In this document: piece after piece, positions 44,868 to 54,457 of the stretch
Numbering within the stretch: the first letter of the stretch is position 1
Layout of the letters: the number at the start of each line of letters is the position of its first letter
NCBI RefSeq assembly: GCF_003987495.1
Contig: NZ_NGJU01000015.1
Location: forward strand, 30,148 to 94,147
Origin: Vagococcus salmoninarum
Lineage (GTDB): Bacteria; Bacillota; Bacilli; Lactobacillales; Vagococcaceae
Reading direction: 5' to 3'
DNA: 64,000 bases
Notes under the pieces: model-generated
Told to the model about the DNA's origin: nothing
Database searches by the model: none
What the model saw: the letters and a program-made list of their open reading frames with translations, nothing else
Position numbers and translations under genes: made by a program

Positions 44868-45671
44868 ATGGATGTTAATATTACGCCCTTTACTCCTGCA
44901 ACTCAGCCTCTTTTAAAACAACAGATGGTTTATTTTTATAAAACCTTCGACTCCTGGTCTGGCACTAATGATAATCGCGACTTCTCTTTTGAAGAATTTT
45001 TTGTCGGTGATGAGTCAGATATCACTTTAGAACTTTTTCCTGATGGTAATTCAATTATTTGTTTTGAATTTAAACAAAATGGCCCAATTCGAGCTTCTTT
45101 TTTAGGGAAACTGACTAGAACTAAAAAAATTCTCTTTCGCAAAACCCATTTATATTTTGCCGTTAAAATCCCCGCTAACTATGTCCTCTACGCTAAAAGC
45201 GATCCTATGAGTTCCTTCGTCAATCGCTTTGTTCAACTCGAGTCTTTTACAGACGCCTTCCATTTATTTCCTTGGGAGAGTTTTCCTTTGACTGATTATC
45301 AAACTCGCATTACTTTATTTCAGCAACATGTAAAAGCCCATTTCCCCTATTACCGAAATGAGCTTATCGACTATATTTTAACTGAATCCTTAAATGAGAT
45401 AGAACCACCTTCCATCAAAACTTTAGCCGAAAACATTGGCGTCACCGACCGCTATATTCGCAAGCTCTTTGCTGAGCAGCTAGGTTTAAGCCCTAAAAAA
45501 ATCATTCAATTTTTACGACTCCAACAAGCCATTAAACAACTCCTCGAACAAGACTCTGATATTAGCAAGGCTTCTGTCGAAAATAATTTCTACGACCATC
45601 CTCACTTTAATAAGTTTTTCAAGCAGCAGACATCTTATTCCCCAACTGAGTTTAAAAAGCTAATTAAGTAA
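44868..45671 (+). CDS. AraC family transcriptional regulator
   Basis: DNA-binding regulator of 267 residues from ATG 44868; an in-frame GTG nine bases earlier lies in the ribosome-binding site AAAGGCGG. The C-terminal 100 residues hold the two helix-turn-helix motifs: IKTLAENIGVTDRYIRKLFAE and, in the second, SKASVENNFYDHPHFNKFFK with YSPTEFKKL. The N-terminal 150 residues form a probable effector domain with no clear cupin signature. It is convergent with, and overlaps by 12 bp, the alcohol/aldehyde operon, which is its likely target. Effector unknown. Confidence 0.9.
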   Translation: MDVNITPFTPATQPLLKQQMVYFYKTFDSWSGTNDNRDFSFEEFFVGDESDITLELFPDGNSIICFEFKQNGPIRASFLGKLTRTKKILFRKTHLYFAVKIPANYVLYAKSDPMSSFVNRFVQLESFTDAFHLFPWESFPLTDYQTRITLFQQHVKAHFPYYRNELIDYILTESLNEIEPPSIKTLAENIGVTDRYIRKLFAEQLGLSPKKIIQFLRLQQAIKQLLEQDSDISKASVENNFYDHPHFNKFFKQQTSYSPTEFKKLIK

Positions 45672-46364
45672 CGCATAAATCGGCATTATTAAAAATAAAG
45701 CTGGCAACATATTTGCAATTGAAAACTCTTTGATTGCCATAATTCGGAAGCCAGTCGCTAGTAAAATAAAGCCCCCAACTGCTGAAAAATTAACAAGCAT
45801 GTCTGGTGTCGTTAAAGGTAGAATCGTTGAACCTAAATAAAACAAAATTAAACTAATGACGATTTGAGGAATCACTGTTAAACAAACCATATACCCTAAA
45901 CTTACACCAAAAATAATAGCGGTACAAAAATCTAAAATTGATTTTAAAAATAGCAAGGACGGATCCCCAGTCATGCCTTCACTCATTGCTCCAATCACTC
46001 CTAAGCCACTGGCGCTAAATAAGATTAGAATAGCAATAAACTGAGTCATGAAACTATCACCAGCTAAGGCTGGTTTAGCTTTCATGACTTTTTCTAGGGG
46101 ACTACGAACCTTACTAGCAACTCCTTCGATGCGTCTTTCTAGTCGTAATAGTTCGCCGATGATCACGCCTGCTAAGATGGCTAAAACCACGCTTAAGGTA
46201 TCTGTCGTTTGAACTAACAAGGGGATTCCGAGTGAAAATGCAATTAAACCAAAGATTTGAGGCATTCCAGTTCGTAATTTCTCTGGTATCATTCTTCCAA
46301 CTGAGGCTCCAATCACCCCACCAATTAATGTTGCGACGGCATTTGTTATCGGTCCAATTGGCAT
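45660..46364 (-). CDS. DUF554 (YdfK-like) membrane protein
   Basis: Integral membrane protein of unknown function, 234 residues from ATG 46364, which has a perfect AAGGAGGAA site; an upstream in-frame start would overlap the kinase gene. It has about seven hydrophobic segments. The N-terminus PIGPITNAVATLIGGVIGAS is the DUF554 signature. Being last in the adh-ald-ptb-buk operon it might move a substrate or product of the pathway; this is inference only. Its 3' end overlaps the convergent araC-type gene and there is no terminator between them. Confidence 0.85.
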   Translation of the reverse strand: MPIGPITNAVATLIGGVIGASVGRMIPEKLRTGMPQIFGLIAFSLGIPLLVQTTDTLSVVLAILAGVIIGELLRLERRIEGVASKVRSPLEKVMKAKPALAGDSFMTQFIAILILFSASGLGVIGAMSEGMTGDPSLLFLKSILDFCTAIIFGVSLGYMVCLTVIPQIVISLILFYLGSTILPLTTPDMLVNFSAVGGFILLATGFRIMAIKEFSIANMLPALFLIMPIYALLN

Positions 46365-46377
46365 AAATATTCCTCCT

Positions 46378-47448
46378 TTATAATTTAAATCTATGTTCTT
46401 TTTCTTTTCCAAGTAAGACTCGACCAACCCCAGCTGCCAAAGCTTCTAATTCCCGCTCACCTGGGATAAAATAGATTGGTCCAAGAAAGGCGAGCTTATT
46501 TTTGAAATCCGTCCTTAAAAACTGAGAATAGGCTAAACCACCAGTAATTATGATGCCATCAATCTCCCCATTGACAATCGGTGCTAGACTGCCGATAGCT
46601 TTAGCAACTTGATAACTAAAGGCTTCATAAATAAGTTTGGCTTCTGAGTCCCCACTATTAATTTTATCTTCGATAATACGCCCATCATTCGTACTTAAGT
46701 AGGATAATAAACCACCTTTTTTACGGTATAACGCCATCATTTCACTTTTTGAATGTTGATAGCATAACTCGATGACTTGCTTAATTGGTAACCCACCTGT
46801 CCGCTCTGTGGAAAATGGGCCTTCATCATCAGAAATTAACTCAATCATGCGACCGTGATGATGTAAACTAACACTATTTCCTCCACCTAAATGGGCGACA
46901 ATCATCGTGATTTCATCGTATTTCCGGCCTTCCTGGCGGGCAACCTCTTTGACTACTGCTCGCATGTTCAAAGCGTGCCCAATACTCTCTCGCTTCAGGC
47001 CTTTAAGTCCTGAAATCCTTGCAATAGCCGGAAACTCGTCAACAGTTACCGAGTCGTAAATAAAGGCTCTCGTCCTTTCAGAACAGTGTTCTTTAAGCTT
47101 AGCTGCTAACATAGCCCCTAAGTTAGAAGCATGCTCCACCCGTGGCCGTTCTTTCAAATAATCAAGCATCTCTTGATTGACTTCGTAAGCTCCGGCTTTG
47201 ACTGGTGGCAACAACCCTCCTCGAGCTGCAATTCCATCGATTTGCCTAAGATCAATTTTGGCTTTATGCAAACTTGTTAAAATACTTTCATAACGAAACT
47301 CTAGTTGGTCTTGAATTTTCGGAAAGGCCATTAGTTCAGCTAAGGGATGAGTGATTGTTTGCCGATAAACTAATCGATCGTCGCTAAAATAACCAATTTT
47401 AGTTGAGGTTGCCCCTGGATTAATTGCTAAAATATTTAAAGTTGTCAT
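46378..47448 (-). CDS. buk: Butyrate (acyl) kinase
   Basis: ASKHA-fold kinase transferring phosphate from an acyl phosphate to ADP, giving acid plus ATP, or the reverse. It has 356 residues, as butyrate kinases. Motifs: AINPGATSTKIGYF (adenosine/phosphate 1), VAHLGGGNSVSLHHHGRMIE, and GIIITGGLAYSQFL. It is distinguished from acetate kinase (about 400 residues) by length and by the GxTSTK N-terminus. It starts 3 bp after ptb. The substrate may be butyrate, branched-chain or another short acid. Confidence 0.94.
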   Translation of the reverse strand: MTTLNILAINPGATSTKIGYFSDDRLVYRQTITHPLAELMAFPKIQDQLEFRYESILTSLHKAKIDLRQIDGIAARGGLLPPVKAGAYEVNQEMLDYLKERPRVEHASNLGAMLAAKLKEHCSERTRAFIYDSVTVDEFPAIARISGLKGLKRESIGHALNMRAVVKEVARQEGRKYDEITMIVAHLGGGNSVSLHHHGRMIELISDDEGPFSTERTGGLPIKQVIELCYQHSKSEMMALYRKKGGLLSYLSTNDGRIIEDKINSGDSEAKLIYEAFSYQVAKAIGSLAPIVNGEIDGIIITGGLAYSQFLRTDFKNKLAFLGPIYFIPGERELEALAAGVGRVLLGKEKEHRFKL

Positions 47449-47451
47449 TTT

Positions 47452-48369
47452 TTAATCACCTGCTTTCTTGCCAAGAAAAGAGGCTAATAAGAGAGATAAA
47501 TACTTTTCTTCACTTGAAGAAGCTCGGGAAGTCATAATAATTGGGACTTCTCCGCCATAAATAACTCCTGCCATTTTCCCTTTGCCAAATACAATCATGC
47601 TTTTACCTAAAATATTAGTAGCTGTCACGTCTGGCCCCACCAGCAAATCAGCTTCCCCTGCCACTGAACTTTGATACCCCTTCAATTCAGCTATCTTCGA
47701 ACTAACTGCCAAATCAAAAGACAAAGGACCATCAATCTGGCACAAGTCTGAATAATTTTTTTGGAAATATTTTTTGATGTCTTCAGCTTCCACTGAAGAC
47801 TTAATTTTTGAGTTAACTGTCTCAACCGCCGCTAATAAAGCTACTTTGGGTTTGTGATACCCTAAACGCTTCAGCAAATCTATCCCTTGTTTCGTAATAA
47901 TAATTTTTTCTTCACGGCTCGGTTCTGGTATCATCCCACCGTCTGTTGTTAATAATAATTTATGATAGGCAGGAACTTCATTTAGCACCATATGATTTAA
48001 TAAGCCATCGGCTACGATGCCATGCTCTCGAGAAACAATCGGCTTTAAAAAATCCCTCGTTTGAATCTGCCCTTTCATCAATCCATCGGCAAGACCTTGC
48101 TTAACTAAGGCCACGCCCCGACTAGCCGCTTCCTGATCAGAAGCAGCATGAATGATTTCGACCTCACTGTCAGTGAGCTGTAATTTCTTTAATAGACTTC
48201 TGATCTGAGTTTCGTCACCGATTAAAATTGGTGAGACGATTCTTTTGATCCTTTGCTGAAAAAGAGCTTGCAAACTATGTTCATCGGCAGCAGCCACTAG
48301 GGCAATTTTCTTTTTTATTTTGCTGTCATTTTGGTAAGTAATCAATTCTTGAAAATTTTTGATAACCAT
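47452..48369 (-). CDS. ptb: Phosphate butyryltransferase (acyl phosphotransacylase)
   Basis: Swaps CoA for phosphate on a short acyl group, feeding the acyl kinase. I start at ATG 48369 (MVIKNFQELITYQ) behind ATAGGAGG; the frame is open from a TTG ten codons earlier with no site. It has 305 residues, the Ptb size. Family motifs: LMKGQIQTRDFLKPIV and TTDGGMIPEPSREEK in the middle, and ADLLVGPDVTATNILGKSM near the C-terminus. In other enterococci ptb-buk sits with the branched-chain keto acid dehydrogenase genes, which are missing here. Confidence 0.93.
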   Translation of the reverse strand: MVIKNFQELITYQNDSKIKKKIALVAAADEHSLQALFQQRIKRIVSPILIGDETQIRSLLKKLQLTDSEVEIIHAASDQEAASRGVALVKQGLADGLMKGQIQTRDFLKPIVSREHGIVADGLLNHMVLNEVPAYHKLLLTTDGGMIPEPSREEKIIITKQGIDLLKRLGYHKPKVALLAAVETVNSKIKSSVEAEDIKKYFQKNYSDLCQIDGPLSFDLAVSSKIAELKGYQSSVAGEADLLVGPDVTATNILGKSMIVFGKGKMAGVIYGGEVPIIMTSRASSSEEKYLSLLLASFLGKKAGD

Positions 48370-48425
48370 GACTAACCTCCTATTAAAAGGGGCTCTCAAA
48401 CAATGTTGAGAGCCTCGCTACTCTG

Positions 48426-49739
48426 TTAGTTAATAAATTTAGCAACCCGGGTAATATTAATTAAGTGTTCAAATTTTAAATTCTCAGAAATAACGTTATT
48501 CCCCCATGAGCCACAGCCTAAAGAGACACTTGGGTTTAAACCGTTATTCGGACTACCCCCAGCTTCAATCGTTGGCTGGTTAACTAAGACACGACTCACT
48601 GGTAACTCTTTACCAACCCGAATAATGTGATCTTCTTGATGGCTCAAAATCCCTGCTGAATGTCCTTGACCTTCAACGAGTAGATTAGCTTTAGCGATTT
48701 TAATTGCTTCTGAAAAATCTTTGTAACCAATCACACTTAAAACTGGGCTAAGTTTTTCTTTCGCTAATAATTCATCGCCCCCGTATTCCGTAATTTTCAG
48801 GCCAATGATTTCGACTTCTGGTGGAATATCATGACCGACTGCTTGACCGATGACTTGTGGTGATTTCCCAAGAAACTCTGGGTTACTACGTCCCTCAGGG
48901 AAAAGTAACTCTCTGAACTTGGCAACTTCCTCTTCCTCAGCCACAAAGTAAGTCCCATGATTTTCTAGAGCTTTAATAATCTCCGCTTCTTTTTCGATTG
49001 GATGAATCAAGGCTTGAGTACAAGCACACACCACACCATTGTCTAAAGAACGGCCAATGACGGTTAATTCAGCGGCAATTTCCAAATCAAAGTCATCGTC
49101 TAAGATCAACTGAACATTACCTGGCCCAACGCCGTAAGCCGGAGTGCCACTTGAATAAGCTGCTTTAACCATGCTCGGGCCACCAGTGGCAACGACAACA
49201 TCAACAGCTGCCATCAATTCTTGTGATTTTTCAACTGAAGGTTCTTGAATAACTTGTAATAAATCTTTTGGTGCTCCAATTTCTTCCAGTCCTTGACGCA
49301 TAATTTCCACAGTATGAATCATTGTTTTAACAGCACTTGGATGGGGCGAGACAATCACCGCATTCTTCCCTTTAAGTGCTAATAAACCATTGCCCAGTGG
49401 GGTGACTGTTGGATTGGTCGTTGGTGCTACGGAACCGACGACGCCGACTGGATGGGCGACTTTAATCAAGCCTTTATCCGGCTCCTCACCGATGACTCCA
49501 ACTGATTTTTTGCCGACTAAATTATTGTAAATGTTTTTTGCCATGTTTTGATTTTTAATAATTTTATGATCAACTCGCCCCATTCCCGTTTCTGCGACTG
49601 CCTCTTCAGCTAGCTCTACATCATGAGCTAAAATGGCTTCAGAAATGGCTTTAGTTAGCTCATCGGTCTGTTCTTGACTATAATCAGCAATTTCAACCAT
49701 CGCTGCTCTTGCTTGACTAACTAATTGCTTAATTTCCAT
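48426..49739 (-). CDS. CoA-acylating aldehyde dehydrogenase
   Basis: Interconverts an aldehyde and its acyl-CoA with NAD(H). It has 437 residues, like EutE/PduP and the N-terminal half of AdhE. The catalytic cysteine is in NGVVCACTQALIHP (about residues 230-243); the NAD-binding part includes VGVVGSVAPTTNPTVTPLGN. Substrate not set: acetaldehyde, butyraldehyde, succinate semialdehyde and sulfoacetaldehyde enzymes all look alike at this level. No microcompartment-targeting N-terminal extension is seen and no shell genes are nearby. Second gene of the operon, 26 bp after the alcohol dehydrogenase gene. Confidence 0.9.
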   Translation of the reverse strand: MEIKQLVSQARAAMVEIADYSQEQTDELTKAISEAILAHDVELAEEAVAETGMGRVDHKIIKNQNMAKNIYNNLVGKKSVGVIGEEPDKGLIKVAHPVGVVGSVAPTTNPTVTPLGNGLLALKGKNAVIVSPHPSAVKTMIHTVEIMRQGLEEIGAPKDLLQVIQEPSVEKSQELMAAVDVVVATGGPSMVKAAYSSGTPAYGVGPGNVQLILDDDFDLEIAAELTVIGRSLDNGVVCACTQALIHPIEKEAEIIKALENHGTYFVAEEEEVAKFRELLFPEGRSNPEFLGKSPQVIGQAVGHDIPPEVEIIGLKITEYGGDELLAKEKLSPVLSVIGYKDFSEAIKIAKANLLVEGQGHSAGILSHQEDHIIRVGKELPVSRVLVNQPTIEAGGSPNNGLNPSVSLGCGSWGNNVISENLKFEHLINITRVAKFIN

Positions 49740-49765
49740 TCTTTTCCCTCTTTCTAAATATTTTT

Positions 49766-50890
49766 CTATGGCGCAACATATGTTTCATCCATGATAAGGA
49801 CTGACTTCAATACTTTTCCTGACACAGAGTCTGCCTCTGCTTGATTAATTTCAGCAAAGGGATAAAACTTAACAAATTGATCAAAAGGAAATAATCCATC
49901 TTGATACATCTTGACTAACCGGGGTAAATGATACTTTTGAATAGCATCGCCAATTAAACACCCAATAATTTTCTTGTTACCAAAGACTAAATCAAAAAAT
50001 GTGTTCACTTCAAACGCTTGTTGAGTCACTGCTAAAGGAATAAATGTCCCACTGTTTGACACACTTTCTAAAGCTTGTCGCATGATTGGTTGGTACCCAG
50101 AAGTATCGATGGCGAAATTACAACCTAAGCCATTCGTAATTTCCCGAATTTTTTCAACGATATTTTCTGAATCGACTTTACTATTAATCACATGAGTGGC
50201 ACCAAGTTTTTCAGCAATCGCTAAGCGCTCTTCATTAATATCTAGTGCGATAATCGTGCTACAACCTGAGGCTTTCGCTGCCATTAAGGCGGCAAAACCA
50301 ACTGCTCCCGTTCCAAAAATTGCAATCGATTGACCAACTTTCGGTTTTAAAACTTCTAAAACCGCCCCACTCCCAGTTCCTAAACCACAACCTAAAGGAC
50401 CTAACAGTCGTAAATCGATGTCTTTACTAACTTTAACGACATTGGTTTCATCGACTAAACTATGAGTGGCAAAGGAAGACTGATTAAAGAAACTATTAAT
50501 ATTTGTACCATCGGCTTGTTTAAAGACATACTCTCCTCGAGGATTCATACCTGTATTATTGATTTGGAACCACTTAACACAAGATGATGGGTGACCTTCT
50601 GAACAGCGTTGACAATCTTGACAATAGCCGTAACTCAAAATCACGTGATCGCCTGGTTCAACAGCAGTCACTCCTGGTCCGACTTTTTCGACAATCCCTG
50701 ATCCTTCATGACCTAAGACATTTGGGAAGGCAACTGTATTCCCGTTTCTCTCACCAAAGTCTGAACGACAAATACCTGAAGCAACAATTCGAATTAAGAC
50801 ATCCGTTTCACTCGGTTCTATTAGGTCAACAGTTTGAATTTCATAAGGTTGCCCCACCTCTTGGACTACAGCTGCTTTAATTTTCATCAT
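49766..50890 (-). CDS. Zinc-dependent medium-chain alcohol dehydrogenase
   Basis: NAD(P)-dependent oxidoreductase, 374 residues, class III/aryl-alcohol type. Catalytic zinc ligands are in SGICRSDFG (Cys), LGHEGSG (His) and GPLGCGLGTG (Cys). The structural zinc motif is GYCQDCQRCSEGHPSSC (C-x2-C-x2-C-x7-C). The Rossmann loop is FGTGAVGFAAL with an acidic LDIN downstream, which favours NAD. First gene of the operon, under a promoter with a cre box. Its partner genes suggest it oxidises an alcohol to the aldehyde used next. Confidence 0.92.
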   Translation of the reverse strand: MMKIKAAVVQEVGQPYEIQTVDLIEPSETDVLIRIVASGICRSDFGERNGNTVAFPNVLGHEGSGIVEKVGPGVTAVEPGDHVILSYGYCQDCQRCSEGHPSSCVKWFQINNTGMNPRGEYVFKQADGTNINSFFNQSSFATHSLVDETNVVKVSKDIDLRLLGPLGCGLGTGSGAVLEVLKPKVGQSIAIFGTGAVGFAALMAAKASGCSTIIALDINEERLAIAEKLGATHVINSKVDSENIVEKIREITNGLGCNFAIDTSGYQPIMRQALESVSNSGTFIPLAVTQQAFEVNTFFDLVFGNKKIIGCLIGDAIQKYHLPRLVKMYQDGLFPFDQFVKFYPFAEINQAEADSVSGKVLKSVLIMDETYVAP

Positions 50891-50921
50891 GTCTTGCTCC
50901 TTTCAATTTTTATTCATCTCC

Positions 50922-50944
50922 ACTATAAAAGGAAAGCGTTTTCA
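50922..50944 (-). promoter_or_regulatory. cre box (CcpA) at the alcohol/aldehyde operon promoter
   Basis: Minus strand TGAAAACGCTTTCC (50944-50931) fits the cre consensus TGWAARCGYTWNCW except for the last base. A TATAGT -10 (50927-50922) follows at once, so the cre lies between -35 and -10, the classical repression position. Confidence 0.7.
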
Positions 50945-50952
50945 TTCATAGT

Positions 50953-50998
50953 AAAAAAAGGAACCAGTTCCGCTTTTTTTGCGAAACTGATTCCTTTT
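50953..50998 (-). terminator. Terminator of the histidine phosphatase gene
   Basis: Minus strand AAAAGGAATCAGTTTCGC pairs with GCGGAACTGGTTCCTTTT (two mismatches) around a run of A, then T-tail. Confidence 0.85.
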
Positions 50999-51013
50999 GA
51001 CTTTCTTAGTTAA

Positions 51014-51652
51014 TTAATTTAATAAATGGCTGCTATCATCCCAAAGGGTTAACTCGAACTCCTGTGATTGAGTTGTTCCTGGCTTAGCTTTTAAAATACT
51101 CAATGTATTATTACCAAGGCCGCCCATCTGGCGAACCTTTGCTAATGGTTGACCTGCTAAAGTTTGAATACAGCCAGTCAAGGTCGCGCCGTGGCTGACA
51201 AATAAAATTGGCCCTTCCCCCTGCTCTGCTACGGCTTTTAAGACAGCCCCCGTGCTGCGATCTAACATCTCTTGATAGTCTTCCCCACCAAAGGCTCGGT
51301 GGTCGTACAGATCAGGATGATAACGTAGGGCTTCTAAATTTTCTAGATGGTTTTTCTTCGCTTCTAAAATATAAGCCCCTTCCAGCTCCCCCATGCCAAT
51401 TTCTCGCAGCTCTTCCAAATAAGTAATTGGTACTGCTGTTTTTAATTCCTTTTGAATACCTAAAGCTGTGTCTTTCGCTCTTTTTTGCGGGCTAGAATAA
51501 ATGTGAACAAAGGGAATCTCTGCCAGGCGCTGACCTAGCGCTTTAATTTCTAAATGACTTTTTGGCAACAACGGCGAATCCCCTTCTCGTCCTTGAAAGC
51601 GTAGGGCTTGATTCCACTCCGTTTGGCCATGTCGTGTAAAATATAATTCCAT
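51014..51652 (-). CDS. Histidine phosphatase family protein (phosphoglycerate mutase-like)
   Basis: Phosphatase with the RHG catalytic motif: LYFTRHGQTEWNQA at the N-terminus and FVSHGATL near residue 150. I start at ATG 51652 with AAAGGA eight bases before; the frame extends eight codons upstream from a TTG. It has 212 residues. Members of this branch are usually broad-spectrum or sugar phosphatases rather than glycolytic mutases; the substrate is open. Single gene. Confidence 0.88.
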   Translation of the reverse strand: MELYFTRHGQTEWNQALRFQGREGDSPLLPKSHLEIKALGQRLAEIPFVHIYSSPQKRAKDTALGIQKELKTAVPITYLEELREIGMGELEGAYILEAKKNHLENLEALRYHPDLYDHRAFGGEDYQEMLDRSTGAVLKAVAEQGEGPILFVSHGATLTGCIQTLAGQPLAKVRQMGGLGNNTLSILKAKPGTTQSQEFELTLWDDSSHLLN

Positions 51653-51849
51653 TTCCTTCATCCTTTCACGTAACAATTTCCCTTACTGCTAGCTTAGCAT
51701 TAATCACCATGACAGTAAACTCCCCTTATTTGACCGTTGATATTAGTCATTTTATTCAAAAAATAACGCTTTTTTCGTACAAAATAATAGGGTATCATAC
51801 CTTTAAACTCTCTCAATCTGACAATAGAAAGGAGCTTAAGTGATGCTTT

Positions 51850-53840
51850 ATGCTTAAACTAACCGCCATCAAAAAAAGCTTTCCCATAGCAGATAATCTA
51901 ACTGAAGACATTTTAAAAGGTCTTGATTTACAAATAAAAGCCGGTAGCTTCACGGTGATTTATGGGCCTTCAGGTTGTGGCAAGACTACCTTATTAAACT
52001 TGATTAGTGGCTTAGATTGGGACTACTCTGGCGACATTCTTTATCGCCATCAGAAACTTGCTGACTTAACTAAGGAAGAACTAACAAATTTCAGAAAGGA
52101 AAATATTGGCTTTGTCTTTCAACACTTTAACTTAATTGCCCACATGTCAGTGTTTTAGACAATGTCTACGTACCGATGTATTTGAATGGCCAGAGGGATA
52201 CCGAAAATCTAGCTAAAGCCACTGCTAGTCTGACTTTAGTTGGGCTTAAAGACTATCTAACTAAAGATGTTACTAGACTATCTGGGGGGCAAAAACAACG
52301 GGTTGCGATTGCTCGAGCCTTAGCTAATGACCCTGATTTAATTATCGCTGACGAGCCTACTGGTTCCCTTGATACTCAGGCTCAAAGTCATATTTTAGCT
52401 ATCTTGAAAGAGCTAACTACTCGTGGAAAAACAGTCATTATTGTGACCCATAACGAAACCGTCAAAGCCTATGCTGATCAAGTCATCCATATCCAAGACG
52501 GTGCTGTATTAACTCAAACTTACCAAGGCCCTGACTTAGAAAGGCCAACCCCACCTTATGTTAAAGCCTCTAAGAATCACTTTAAGCTAATCAAAGCTTT
52601 TAAAATTGCCTATGCTAACTTTACCCAAAGAAAATGGCGTAATCTGCTAATTGCTGTAGCCACCGCCATCGGTCTGACTGGTATTTTAATTGCTTTTGGC
52701 TTAGGCAGTGGCATTATTGACTTAATTCAAGAAGAATTCGCTACAGGTGCCATTCCCTCCCAAATTCAAGTCTCCCTTAGCCCTAATTATGCCGGCGCTA
52801 CTATTAATCAGGAAGATCAACGCAGTCTATCTGAAATAATTGGTCCTGAGCAAATCAAATACTTAGAATCCCCACTAGTCCTCAGTATGGAGTCCCTGGA
52901 AATAGCTGACTTTGGTAAAGTCGATTTTTCAGACCGGATGCCTAGCTACTCCCAAATTGTTAGTTTGTATCAAAACCCAGGAATTAAAGTCGCTGCTAAT
53001 ACTGCAACTGAAATTCTAGTTGGGGAGCCTTACACTGACCCCTTAGAAATCGGCTTAACTTTGCCAGTTAGTTTTTTGACTGATTTGAATGACAGTCACC
53101 AGACTCAGCTAGTAGCTAGTGACTTAATTGGTAAAATTGCCAGCCTTGAGTTAGTGGAATTTAGGAGTGAGGGGCCTGTTTATGGCACTTTTCAGACTCC
53201 TATTATTAGGATTTTAAAAGATGATTTTTTTGATACGAATTCTTTTATGAGTGATTCCGAAGTCAAAAAAGCCCTTGGGGAAAATCAGTTTACAACGAAT
53301 CATTCTTTTATTTTACTTGAATTACACAATCCTGAAACGAACGAAACAGCAATTGAAAGAATTTCTGAGAACCAGAAATACCTCGCTTTTTCCCAAACCG
53401 GCATCATGGCTGTTATTATCAATTTTATTAAGATCATTCAAGGCCTGTTAATTTTTCTTTCCTCCCAAGCAGTCATTGTGGCGATTGTCATGATTAGCGT
53501 GATTCTCTATATTAATATTATTGAACGAAGGAAAGAAATTGGGGTCATGAAAGCAATTGGTTATCACAATAAAGAAATTAATTTGATTTTTTCAGTTGAA
53601 GGCTTGCTGATTACTTTTATCGCCTTACTCTTAGGAATCATCGCTTCACTTACGATTGGTACATTGACAAATGTTGTTGTTGCGACTCACTTTCCCCAAC
53701 TGACTAAAGTCTTTTCACTAAAGCTAAGTGCGATTAGCTACACGACTGTCTTGGCCTTTTTGATGGCTGTGGCAGCTTCTGGTATCCCCATGCTTAAAGT
53801 TGGTAAATTAGACCCTGCTGAAGCCATTCGTTCTGAATAA
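51850..53840 (+). pseudogene. ABC transporter ATPase-permease fusion, frameshifted
   Basis: The gene would encode an antimicrobial-peptide/lipoprotein-type ATPase fused to a FtsX/MacB-like permease, about 660 residues. Walker A (GPSGCGKTT) lies in the first frame, which stops at TAG 52156-52158 right after FNLIAHMSVF. The signature LSGGQKQR, Walker [13 protein letters not shown] and the four-helix permease follow in another frame that reads VLDNVYVPMYLN across the same place. A -1 or +2 shift in GTGTTTTAG explains it. The start is also odd: ATGCTT is repeated at 51843 and 51850, and the better-spaced copy runs into a stop. Probably inactive. Confidence 0.8.
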
Positions 53841-53893
53841 CGTTACTGAATATCTTAGCGTTGAGAATTTAATAAACTAAAGGAGTGAAGCAT

Positions 53894-54424
53894 ATGACAC
53901 TCGGTGTCCCTAAGAATCAAGTCCTGCTTGTGCCCTACGACGATCAGTGGCAAACAGCCTTTCAGCAAACTAAAACAACGCTCCTAAGAGTGACTCGTCT
54001 TACTGATAGGCAAATCGAGCATATTGGTAGTACTGCTATCGAAGGTCTCAAAGCTAAACCAATCATCGATCTTTTGATTGGCGTCGAAAATCTGTTAACT
54101 TTAGATGATGACTTTTTCCTTCAGCTGCAAGCTTGTGGCTTTCATCGGTTGCAAATAAAAAAAGAGGATGAAATTATTTGTGCAAAATTTGCTGATCCAG
54201 ACTTTAACATTAAAACCCATATCATCCATCTCGTGACGATTCACCAAGAAAAGTGGCATGATTTAATTTTCTTTCGTGATTTTTTAAAACAACAGCTCGC
54301 TTATCGCCAAGAATATGAGGAGGTCAAAGTCGCTTTTTTTGAAACCGAAGATCAAGGGATTGAAGCTTATACGTCTTATAAAGAGGCTTTTGTAAAAAAA
54401 ATTTTGGACTTTAGACAGGCATAA
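53894..54424 (+). CDS. GrpB family nucleotidyltransferase-fold protein
   Basis: UPF0157/GrpB protein, 176 residues from ATG 53894 with AGGAG eight bases upstream (an in-frame GTG overlaps that site). The motif HIGSTAIEGLKAKPIIDLLIGV shows the nucleotidyltransferase-like GS...D pattern. It has been linked to CoaE in fusions, but its activity is unknown. It lies 53 bp after the broken transporter and ends at a shared terminator. Confidence 0.88.
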   Translation: MTLGVPKNQVLLVPYDDQWQTAFQQTKTTLLRVTRLTDRQIEHIGSTAIEGLKAKPIIDLLIGVENLLTLDDDFFLQLQACGFHRLQIKKEDEIICAKFADPDFNIKTHIIHLVTIHQEKWHDLIFFRDFLKQQLAYRQEYEEVKVAFFETEDQGIEAYTSYKEAFVKKILDFRQA

Positions 54425-54427
54425 AAA

Positions 54428-54453
54428 CAACCGCCGAGAAGTTTCGGCGGTTG
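54428..54453. terminator. Bidirectional terminator between the grpB-like gene and trmL
   Basis: Perfect CAACCGCCGA/TCGGCGGTTG stem with six-base loop; A5 upstream for the minus strand, weak T-tail on the plus strand. Confidence 0.75.
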
Positions 54454-54457
54454 GTCT

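Noticed and set aside
52150-52158. Programmed ribosomal frameshift in the ABC transporter gene
   Set aside because: The needed shift is -1 or +2; TTT TAG slipping -1 would pair on GTT, a poor match, and no canonical slippery heptamer or downstream structure is seen.
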